A stretch of 64,000 nucleotides of DNA from Cherax quadricarinatus (lineage: Eukaryota; Arthropoda; Malacostraca; Decapoda; Parastacidae). The DNA is taken from NCBI RefSeq assembly GCF_038502225.1, contig NC_091293.1:3360289-3424288 (forward strand), in the 5' to 3' direction. Below are positions 13,835 to 24,600 of this stretch, in pieces (within the stretch, counting starts at the first letter, position 1; each line of letters starts with the position of its first letter). A program made the position numbers and the translations under genes. The notes beneath the pieces were generated by a model, which did no database searches, was not told where the DNA came from, and worked only from the letters and a program-made list of their open reading frames with translations.

Positions 13835-15130
13835 TCAAGTATTAAAAACCATTTGTCTCCATTCACTCCTATCAAACACGCTCACGCATGCCTGCTGGAA
13901 GTCCAAGCCCCTCGCACACAAAACCTCCTTTACCCCCTCCCGCCAACCCTTCCTAGGCCGACCCCTACCCCGCCTTCCTTCCACTACAGACTGATACACT
14001 CTTGAAGTCATTCTGTTTCGCTCCATTCTCTCTACATGTCCGAACCACCTCAACAACCCTTCCTCAGCCCTCTGGACAACAGTTTTGGTAATCCCGCACC
14101 TCCTCCTAACTTCCAAACTACTAATTCTCTGCATTATATTCACACCACACATTGCCCTCAGACATGACATCTCCACTGCCTCCAGCCTTCTCCTCGCTGC
14201 AACATTCATCACCCACGCTTCACACCCATATAAGAGCGTTGGTAAAACTATACTCTCATACATTCCCCTCTTTGCCTCTAAGGACAAAGTTCTTTGTCTC
14301 CACAGACTCCTAAGTGCACCACTCACTCTTTTTCCCTCATCAATTCTATGATTCACCTCATCTTTCATAGACCCATCCGCTGACACGTCCACTCCCAAAT
14401 ATCTGAATACGTTCACCTCCTCCATACTCTCTCCCTCCAATCTGATATTCAATCTTTCATCACCTAATCTTTTTGTTATCCTCATAACCTTACTCTTTCC
14501 TGTATTCACCTTTAATTTTCTTCTTTTGCACACCCTACCAAATTCATCCACCAATCTCTGCAGCTTCTCTTCAGAATCTCCCAAAAGCACAGTGTCATCA
14601 GCAAAGAGCAGCTGTGTCAACTCCCACTTTGTGTGTGATTCTTTATCTTTTAACTCCACGCCTCTTGCCAAGACCCTCGCATTTACTTCTCTTACAACCC
14701 CATCTATAAATATATTAAACAACCACGGTGACATCACACATCCTTGTCTAAGGCCTACTTTTACTGGGAAATAATTTCCCTCTTTTCTACATACTCTAAC
14801 TTGAGCCTCACTATCCTTGTAAAAACTCTTCACTGCTTTCAGTAACCTACCTCCTACACCATACACTTGCAACATCTGCCACATTGCCCCCCTATCCACC
14901 CTGTCATACGCCTTTTCCAAATCCATAAATGCCACAAAGACCTCTTTAGCCTTATCTAAATACTGTTCACTTATATGTTTCACTGTAAACACCTGGTCCA
15001 CACACCCCCTACCTTTCCTAAAGCCTCCTTGTTCATCTGCTATCCTATTCTCCGTCTTACTCTTAATTCTTTCAATAATAACTCTACCATACACTTTACC
15101 AGGTACACTCAACAGACTTATCCCCCTATA
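13835..15130 (-). CDS. Reverse transcriptase ORF of LINE, 5'-truncated
   Basis: The frame is open, without a stop or visible frameshift, from 15130 down to a TGA at 13835-13837. Residue numbers below count from a TTG at 15110-15112, which is internal; upstream codons still read Y-R-G-I-S-L, a typical start of the RT core, so no real start is present. Visible motifs: QGGFRKGRGCVDQ at 28-40; catalytic block AFMDLEKAYDRVD at 61-73 (Asp64); GLRQGCVMSPWLFN at 120-133; FADD at 170-173 with the two catalytic Asp; NTGKSKVM at 203-210; FRYLGV at 236-241; LLYGCEAW at 293-300; RWFGHVERM at 355-363; a basic GRGRPRKGW stretch at 382-390. The family copies LINE RNA into DNA at the target site. The endonuclease needed for target cleavage is missing, so this copy cannot be autonomous. 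Confidence 0.9.
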   Translation of the reverse strand, partial: YRGISLLSVPGKVYGRVIIERIKSKTENRIADEQGGFRKGRGCVDQVFTVKHISEQYLDKAKEVFVAFMDLEKAYDRVDRGAMWQMLQVYGVGGRLLKAVKSFYKDSEAQVRVCRKEGNYFPVKVGLRQGCVMSPWLFNIFIDGVVREVNARVLARGVELKDKESHTKWELTQLLFADDTVLLGDSEEKLQRLVDEFGRVCKRRKLKVNTGKSKVMRITKRLGDERLNIRLEGESMEEVNVFRYLGVDVSADGSMKDEVNHRIDEGKRVSGALRSLWRQRTLSLEAKRGMYESIVLPTLLYGCEAWVMNVAARRRLEAVEMSCLRAMCGVNIMQRISSLEVRRRCGITKTVVQRAEEGLLRWFGHVERMERNRMTSRVYQSVVEGRRGRGRPRKGWREGVKEVLCARGLDFQQACVSVFDRSEWRQMVFNT

Positions 15131-15158
15131 ATTATTATTACTATTATTATTATTATTA

Positions 15159-15237
<79 letters not shown>

Positions 15238-15282
15238 ATTATTTTTGTTATTATTATTATCATTATTATTATTATTATTAAC

Positions 15283-15355
<73 letters not shown>

Positions 15356-15359
15356 ATTG

Positions 15360-15392
<33 letters not shown>

Positions 15393-15432
15393 GTTGTTAA
15401 TATTATTATTGTTATTATGATGATCATTCATC
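15128..15432. repeat. (ATT)n microsatellite
   Basis: This is about 305 bp of ATT triplets on the plus strand with a few ACT, AATT, TTTTTG and ATC interruptions. It abuts the truncated 5' end of the LINE; on the LINE's own strand it reads (AAT)n. The LINE codons at the boundary are AAT TAT, so the break lies in local microhomology with the repeat. It could be the tail of a second element or an independent microsatellite. Confidence 0.97.
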
Positions 15433-15446
15433 TTGTTATTAATCAG
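15433..15446. other. Short spacer between (ATT)n and the 30-bp array
   Basis: About 14 bp of TTGTTATTAATCAG-like sequence joins the microsatellite to the first 30-bp unit. Nothing else is recognisable in it. Confidence 0.7.
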
Positions 15447-18400
15447 ACTCAGGCAGTCTCCCACCCATGGAACAACACTCAGGCAGTCTCCCACACAGGG
15501 AACAACACTCAGGCAGTCTCCCACACAGGGAACAACACTCAGGCAGTCTCCCACACAGGGAACAACACTCAGGCAGTCTCCCACACAGGGAACAACACTC
15601 AGGCAGTCTCCCACACAGGGAACAACACTCAGGCAGTCTCCCACACAGGGAACAACACTCAGGCAGTCTCCCACACAGGGAACAACACTCAGGCAGTCTC
15701 CCACCCAGGGAACAACACTCAGGTAGTCTACCACCCAGGGAACAACACTCAGGCAGTCTCCCACACAGGGAACAACACTCAGGCAGTCTCCCACCCAGGG
15801 AACAACACTCAGGCAGTCTCCCACACAGGGAACAACACTCAGGCAGTCTCCCACCCAGGGAACAACACTCAGGTAGTCTCCCACACAGGGAACAACACTC
15901 AGGCAGTCTCCCACACAGGGAACAACACTCAGGCAGTCTCCCACACAGGGAACAACACTCAGGCAGTCTCCCACCCAGGGAACAACACTCAGGTAGTCTC
16001 CCACACAGGGAACAACACTCAGGCAGTCTCCCACACAGGGAACAACACTCAGGCAGTCTCCCACACAGGGAACAACACTCAGGCAGTCTCCCACCCAGGG
16101 AACAACACTCAGGTAGTCTCCCACCCAGGGAACAACACTCAGGCAGTCTCCCACACAGGGAACAACACTCAGGCAGTCTCCCACACAGGGAACAACACTC
16201 AGGCAGTCTCCCACACAGGGAACAACACTCAGGCAGTCTCCCACACAGTGAACAACACTCAGGCAGTCTCCCACACAGGGAACAACACTCAGGTAGTCTC
16301 CCACACAGGGAACAACACTCAGGCAGTCTCCCACACAGGGAACAACACTCAGGTAGTCTCCCACACAGTGAACAACACTCAGGCAGTCTCCCACACAGGG
16401 AACAACACTCAGGCAGTCTCCCACACAGGGAACATAACTCAGGTAGTCTCCCACACAGTGAACAACACTCAGGCAGTCTCCCACCCAGGGAACAACACTC
16501 AGGCAGTCTCCCACCCAGGGAACAACACTCAGGCAGTCTCCCACACAGGGAACAACACTCAGGCAGTCTCCCAGCCAGGGAACAACACTCAGGCAGTCTC
16601 CCACCCAGGGAACAACACTCAGGCAGTCTCCCACACAGGGAACAACACTCAGGCAGTCTCCCACACAGGGAACAACACTCAGGTAGTCTCCCACACAGGG
16701 AACAACACTCAGGCAGTCTCCCACCCAGGGAACAACACTCAGGCAGTCTCCCACCCAGGGAACAACACTCAGGCAGTCTCCCACACAGGGAACAACACTC
16801 AGGCAGTCTCCCACCCAGGGAACAACACTCAGGTAGTCTCCCACCCAGGGAACAACACTCAGCCAGTTTCCCACACAGGGAACAACACTCAGGCAGTCTC
16901 CCACACAGGGAACAACACTCAGGCAGTCTCCCACACAGGGAACAACACTCAGGCAGTCTCCCACACAGGGAACAACACTCAGGCAGTCTCCCACACAGGG
17001 AACAACACTCAGGCAGTCTCCCACACAGGGAACAACACTCAGGCAGTCTCCCACACAGGGAACAACACTCAGGCAGTCTCCCACCCAGGGAACAACACTC
17101 AGGTAGTCTCCCAGCCAGGGAACAACACTCAGGTAGTCTCCCAGCCAGGGAACAACACTCAGGCAGTCTCCCAGCCAGGGAACAACACTCAGGCAGTCTC
17201 CCACCCAGGGAACAACACTCAGGTAGTCTCCCACACAGGGAACAACACTCAGGTAGTCTCCCACACAGGGAACAACACTCAGGCAGTCTCCCACACAGGG
17301 AACAACACTCAGGCAGTCTCCCACACAGGGAACAACACTCAGGCAGTCTCCCACACAGGGAACAACACTCAGGCAGTCTCTCACACAGGGAACAACACTC
17401 AGGCAGTCTCCCACCCAGGGAACAACACTCAGGCAGTCTCCCACACAGGGAACAACACTCAGGCAGTCTCCCAGCCAGGGAACAACACTCAGGCAGTCTC
17501 CCACACAGGGAACAACACTCAGGCAGTCTCCCACACAGGGAACAACACTCAGGCAGTCTCCCAGCCAGGGAACAACACTCAGGCAGTCTCCCACACAGGG
17601 AACAACACTCAGGCAGTCTCCCACCCAGGGAACAACACTCAGGCAGTCTCCCACACAGGGAACAACACTCAGGCAGTCTCCCACACAGGGAACAACACTC
17701 AGGCAGTCTCCCACACAGGGAACAACACTCAGGCAGTCTCCCACACAGGGAACAACACTCAGGCAGTCTCCCACCCAGGGAACAACACTCAGGCAGTCTC
17801 CCACACAGGGAACAACACTCAGGCAGTCTCCCACACAGGGAACAACACTCAGGCAGTCTCCCACACAGGGAACAACACTCAGGTAGTCTCCCACACAGGG
17901 AACAACACTCAGGTAGTCTCCCAGCCAGGGAACAACACTCAGGTAGTCTCCCACACAGGGAACAACACTCAGGCAGTCTCCCACACAGGGAACAACACTC
18001 AGGTAGTCTCCCACACAGGGAACAACACTCAGGTAGTCTCCCAGCCAGGGAACAACACTCAGGCAGTCTCCCAGCCAGGGAACAACACTCAGGCAGTCTC
18101 CCACCCAGGGAACAACACTCAGGTAGTCTCCCACCCAGGGAACAACACTCAGGCAGTCTCCCACACAGGGAACAACACTCAGGTAGTCTCCCACACAGGG
18201 AACAACACTCAGGCAGTCTCCCACACAGGGAACAACACTCAGGCAGTCTCCCACACAGGGAACAACACTCAGGCAGTCTCCCACACAGGGAACAACACTC
18301 AGGCAGTCTCCCACACAGGGAACAACACTCAGGCAGTCTCCCACCCAGGGAACAACACTCAGGCAGTCTCCCACACAGGGAACAACACTCAGGCAGTCTC

Positions 18401-18660
18401 CCACACAGGGAACAACACTCAGGCAGTCTCCCACACAGGGAACAACACTCAGGCAGTCTCCCACACAGGGAACAACACTCAGGCAGTCTCCCACACAGGG
18501 AACAACACTCAGGCAGTCTCCCACACAGGGAACAACACTCAGGCAGTCTCCCACACAGGGAACAACACTCAGGCAGTCTCCCACACAGGGAACAACACTC
18601 AGGCAGTCTCCCACACAGGGAACAACACTCAGGCAGTCTCCCACAGGGAACAACACTCAG
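15447..18660. repeat. Left-edge subdomain of the 30-bp array (GGTAGTC-rich)
   Basis: About 20 units between 15721 and 18190 carry T in place of C (GGTAGTC for GGCAGTC), mixed with other rare changes such as CCATGG at 15467-15472, ACAGTGAAC near 16247, 16367 and 16457, CATAACTC near 16433 and AGCCAGTTTC at 16861. The subdomain ends near 18640-18650 with a unit shortened by two bases. After it the array is much more uniform. This is the expected pattern of an array edge that escapes homogenisation by unequal exchange, which is an inference. Confidence 0.85.
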
Positions 18661-21600
18661 GCAGTCTCCCACACAGGGAACAACACTCAGGCAGTCTCCC
18701 ACACAGGGAACAACACTCAGGCAGTCTCCCACCCAGGGAACAACACTCAGGCAGTCTCCCACCCAGGGAACAACACTCAGGCAGTCTCCCACCCAGGGAA
18801 CAACACTCAGGCAGTCTCCCACCCAGGGAACAACACTCAGGCAGTCTCCCACCCAGGGAACAACACTCAGGCAGTCTCCCACACAGGGAACAACACTCAG
18901 GCAGTCTCCCACACAGGGAACAACACTCAGGCAGTCTCCCACACAGGGAACAACACTCAGGAGGTCTCCCACACAGGGAACAACACTCAGGCAGTCTCCC
19001 ACACAGGGAACAACACTCAGGCAGTCTCCCACACAGGGAACAACACTCAGGCAGTCTCCCACCCAGGGAACAACACTCAGGCAGTCTCCCACCCAGGGAA
19101 CAACACTCAGGCAGTCTCCCACCCAGGGAACAACACTCAGGCAGTCTCCCACACAGGGAACAACACTCAGGCAGTCTCCCACACAGGGAACAACACTCAG
19201 GCAGTCTCCCACACAGGGAACAACACTCAGGCAGTCTCCCACCCAGGGAACAACACTCAGGCAGTCTCCCACACAGGGAACAACACTCAGGCAGTCTCCC
19301 ACACAGGGAACAACACTCAGGCAGTCTCCCACACAGGGAACAACACTCAGGCAGTCTCCCACCCAGGGAACAACACTCAGGCAGTCTCCCACCAGGGAAC
19401 AACACTCAGGGTCTCCCACCCAACACTCAGGCAGTCTCCCACACAGGGAACAACACTCAGGCAGTCTCCCACACAGGGAACAACACTCAGGCAGTCTCCC
19501 ACACAGGGAACAACACTCAGGCAGTCTCCCACACAGCGAACAACACTCAGGCAGTCTCCCACACAGGGAACAACACTCAGGCAGTCTCCCACACAGGGAA
19601 CAACACTCAGGCAGTCTCCCACACAGGGAACAACACTCAGGTAGTCTCCCACACAGGGAACAACACTCAGGCAGTCTCCCACACAGGGAACAACACTCAG
19701 GCAGTCTCCCACACAGGGAACAACACTCAGGCAGTCTCCCACACAGGGAACAACACTCAGGCAGTCTCCCACACAGGGAACAACACTCAGGCAGTCTCCC
19801 ACACAGGGAACAACACTCAGGCAGTCTCCCACACAGGGAACAACACTCAGGCAGTCTCCCACACAGGGAACAACACTCAGGCAGTCTCCCACCCAGGGAA
19901 CAACACTCAGGCAGTCTCCCACACAGGGAACAACACTCAGGCAGTCTCCCACACAGGGAACAACACTCAGGCAGTCTCCCACACAGGGAACAACACTCAG
20001 GCAGTCTCCCACCCAGGGAACAACACTCAGGCAGTCTCCCACCCAGGGAACAACACTCAGGCAGTCTCCCACACAGGGAACAACACTCAGGCAGTCTCCC
20101 ACCCAGGGAACAACACTCAGGCAGTCTCCCACACAGGGAACAACACTCAGGCAGTCTCCCACACAGGGAACAACACTCAGGCAGTCTCCCACACAGGGAA
20201 CAACACTCAGGCAGTCTCCCACACAGGGAACAACACTCAGGCAGTCTCCCACACAGGGAACAACACTCAGGCAGTCTCCCACACAGGGAACAACACTCAG
20301 GCAGTCTCCCACACAGGGAACAACACTCAGGCAGTCTCCCACCCAGGGAACAACACTCAGGCAGTCTCCCACCCAGGGAACAACACTCAGGCAGTCTCCC
20401 ACCCAGGGAACAACACTCAGGCAGTCTCCCACCCAGGGAACAACACTCAGGCAGTCTCCCACCCAGGGAACAACACTCAGGCAGTCTCCCCCCCCAGGGA
20501 ACAACACTCAGGCAGTCTCCCACCCAGGGAACAACACTCAGGCAGTCTCCCACACAGGGAACAACACTCAGGCAGTCTCCCACACAGGGAACAACACTCA
20601 GGCAGTCTCCCACACAGGGAACAACACTCAGGCAGTCTCCCACACAGGGAACAACACTCAGGCAGTCTCCCACACAGGGAACAACACTCAGGCAGTCTCC
20701 CACCAGGGAACAACACTCAGGCAGTCTCCCACACAGGGAACAACACTCAGGCAGTCTCCCACACAGGGAACAACACTCAGGCAGTCTCCCACACAGGGAA
20801 CAACACTCAGGCAGTCTCCCACACAGGGAACAACACTCAGGCAGTCTCCCACACAGGGAACAACACTCAGGCAGTCTCCCACCCAGGGAACAACACTCAG
20901 GCAGTCTCCCACACAGGGAACAACACTCAGGCAGTCTCCCACCCAGGGAACAACACTCAGGCAGTCTCCCACACAGGGAACAACACTCAGGCAGTCTCCC
21001 ACACAGGGAACAACACTCAGGCAGTCTCCCACACAGGGAACAACACTCAGGCAGTCTCCCACACAGGGAACAACACTCAGGCAGTCTCCCACCCAGGGAA
21101 CAACACTCAGGCAGTCTCCCACACAGGGAACAACACTCAGGCAGTCTCCCACACAGGCAGTCTCCCAACAACACTCAGGCAGTCTCCCACACAGGGAACA
21201 ACACTCAGGCAGTCTCCCACACAGGGAACAACACTCAGGCAGTCTCCCACCCAGGGAACAACACTCAGGCAGTCTCCCACCCAGGGAACAACACTCAGGC
21301 AGTCTCCCACACAGGGAACAACACTCAGGCAGTCTCCCACACAGGGAACAACACTCAGGCAGTCTCCCACCCAGGGAACAACACTCAGGCAGTCTCCCAC
21401 ACAGGGAACAACACTCAGGCAGTCTCCCACCCAGGGAACAACACTCAGGCAGTCTCCCACACAGGGAACAACACTCAGGCAGTCTCCCACCCAGGGAACA
21501 ACACTCAGGCAGTCTCCCACACAGGGAACAACACTCAGGCAGTCTCCCACCGAGGGAACAACAATCAGGCAGTCTCCCACACAGGGAACAACACTCAGGC

Positions 21601-24600
21601 AGTCTCCCTCCCAGTGAACAACACTCAGGCAGTCTCCCACACAGGGAACAACACTCAGGCAGTCTCCCACACAGTGAACAACACTCAGGCAGTCTCCCAC
21701 CTATTGAACAACACTCAGGCAGTCTCCCAGCCAGGGAACAACACTCAGGCAGTCTCCCACACAGGGAACAACACTCAGGCAGTCTCCCACCCAGGGAACA
21801 ACACTCAGGCAGTCTCCCACACAGGGAACAACACTCAGGCAGTCTCCCACACAGGGAACAACACTCAGGCAGTCTCCCACACAGGGAACAACACTCAGGC
21901 AGTCTCCCACCCAGGGAACAACACTCAGGCAGTCTCCCACCCAGGGAACAACACTCAGGCAGTCTCCCACCCAGGGAACAACACTCAGGCAGTCTCCCAC
22001 CCAGGGAACAACACTCAGGCAGTCTCCCACCCAGGGAACAACACTCAGGCAGTCTCCCACACAGGGAACAACACTCAGGCAGTCTCCCACCCAGGGAACA
22101 ACACTCAGGCAGTCTCCCACCCAGGGAACAACACTCAGGCAGTCTCCCACCCAGGGAACAACACTCAGGCAGTCTCCCACCCAGGGAACAACACTCAGGC
22201 AGTCTCCCACCCAACACTCAGGGAACAACACTCAGGCAGTCTCCCACCAGGGAACAACACTCAGGCAGTCTCCCACCAGGGAACTACACTCAGGCAGTCT
22301 CCCACCAAGGGAACAACACTCAGGCAGTCTCCCACACAGGGAACAACACTCAGGCAGTCTCCCACACAGGGAACAACACTCAGGCAGTCTCCCACACAGG
22401 GAACAACACTCAGGCAGTCTCCCACACAGGGAACAACACTCAGGCAGTCTCCCACACAGGGAACAACACTCAGGCAGTCTCCCACACAGGGAACAACACT
22501 CAGGCAGTCTCCCACACAGGGAACAACACTCAGGCAGTCTCCCACACAGGGAACAACACTCAGGCAGTCTCCCAGCCAGGGAACAACACTCAGGCAGTCT
22601 CCCACCCAGGGAACAACACTCAGGCAGTCTCCCACACAGGGAACAACACTCAGGCAGTCTCCCAGCCAGGGAACAACACTCAGGCAGTCTCCCAGCCAGG
22701 GAACAACACTCAGGCAGTCTCCCAGCCAGGGAACAACACTCAGGCAGTCTCCCACCCAGGGAACAACACTCAGGTAGTCTCCCAGCCAGGGAACAACACT
22801 CAGGCAGTCTCCCACACAGGGAACAACACTCAGGCAGTCTCCCACACAGGGAACAACACTCAGGCAGTCTCCCACCCAGGGAACAACACTCAGGCAGTCT
22901 CCCACACAGGGAACAACACTCAGGCAGTCTCCCACACAGGGAACAACACTCAGGCAGTCTCCCACACAGGGAACAACACTCAGGCAGTCTCCCACCAAGG
23001 GAACAACACTCAGGCAGTCTCCCACCCAGGGAACAACACTCAGGCAGTCTCCCACCAACACTCAGGGTCTCCCAACAGGGACCAACACTCAGGCAGTCTC
23101 CCACCCAGGGAACAACACTCAGGCAGTCTCCCACCCAGGGAACAACACTCAGGCAGTCTCCCACCCAGGGAACAACACTCAGGCAGTCTCCCACACAGGG
23201 AACAACACTCAGGCAGTCTCCCACACAGGGAACAACACTCAGGCAGTCTCCCACACAGGGAACACACTCAGGCAGTCTCCCACACAGGGAACAACACTCA
23301 GGCAGTCTCCCACACAGGGAACAACACTCAGGCAGTCTCCCAGCCAGGGAACAACACTCAGGCAGTCTCCCACACAGGGAACAACACTCAGGCAGTCTCC
23401 CACACAGGTAACAACACTCAGGCAGTCTCCCACACAGGGAACAACACTCAGGCAGTCTCCCACACAGGGAACAACACTCAGGCAGTCTCCCACACAGGGA
23501 ACAACACTCAGGCAGTCTCCCACACAGGGAACAACACTCAGGCAGTCTCCCACAAGGGAACAACACTCAGGCAGTCTCCCACACAGGGAACAACACTCAG
23601 GCAGTCTCCCACACAGGGAACAACACTCAGGCAGTCTCCCACCCAGGGAACAACACTCAGGCAGTCTCCCACACAGGGAACAACACTCAGGCAGTCTCCC
23701 ACACAGGGAACAACACTCAGGCAGTCTCCCACACAGGGAACAACACTCAGGCAGTCTCCCACACAGGGAACAACACTCAGGCAGTCTCCCACACAGGGAA
23801 CAACACTCAGGCAGTCTCCCACACAGGGAACAACACTCAGGCAGTCTCCCACACAGGGAACAACACTCAGGCAGTCTCCCACACAGGGAACAACACTCAG
23901 GCAGTCTCCCACACAGGGAACAACACTCAGGCAGTCTCCCACCCAGGGAACAACACTCAGGCAGTCTCCCACACAGGGAACAACACTCAGGCAGTCTCCC
24001 AGCCAGGGAACAACACTCAGGCAGTCTCCCACCCAGGGAACAACACTCAGGCAGTCTCCCACACAGGGAACAACACTCAGGCAGTCTCCCACCCAGGGAA
24101 CAACACTCAGGCAGTCTCCCACCCAGGGAACAACACTCAGGCAGTCTCCCACCCAGGGAACAACACTCAGGCAGTCTCCCACCCAGGGAACAACACTCAG
24201 GCAGTCTCCCACACAGGGAACAACACTCAGGCAGTCTCCCACACAGGGAACAACACTCAGGCAGTCTCCCACACAGGGAACAACACTCAGGCAGTCTCCC
24301 ACACAGGGAACAACACTCAGGCAGTCTCCCACACAGGGAACAACACTCAGGCAGTCTCCCACACAGGGAACAACACTCAGGCAGTCTCCCACCCAGGGAA
24401 CAACACTCAGGCAGTCTCCCACCCAGGGAACAACACTCAGGCAGTCTCCCACACAGGGAACAACACTCAGGCAGCCTCCCACAGGGAACAACACTCAGGC
24501 AGTCTCCCACACAGGGAACAACACTCAGGCAGTCTCCCACACAGGGAACAACACTCAGGCAGTCTCCCACACAGGGAACAACACTCAGGCAGTCTCCCAC

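Larger units (their letters stand above)
13727..15130 (-). mobile_element. Truncated non-LTR retrotransposon (LINE) fragment
   Basis: This is the main non-satellite block in the window. It reads on the minus strand and holds the reverse-transcriptase domain and C-terminal region of a LINE ORF2-like protein, followed by about 108 bp of 3' flank. There is no endonuclease domain: sequence homology stops at 15130, where (ATT)n begins, so the copy is 5'-truncated. The 3' side stops at 13726, where the 15-bp satellite begins, with no poly(A) or simple-repeat tail seen. The domain set and the C-terminal RWFGHVERM-type motif fit RTE/CR1-like non-LTR elements, but I cannot assign the clade. The open frame suggests a fairly young copy. 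Confidence 0.9.

Noticed and set aside
13805..15232. Four short plus-strand open frames of 66 to 88 codons
   Set aside because: They lie opposite the clear minus-strand reverse transcriptase and its flank or in (ATT)n and are shadows.
15357..22777. Open frames of about 2100 and 2400 codons on plus and similar ones on minus across the 30-bp array
   Set aside because: A 30-bp unit without stops keeps several frames on both strands open at once. Frames interchange at each shortened unit, and there is no start context, splice or domain signal.
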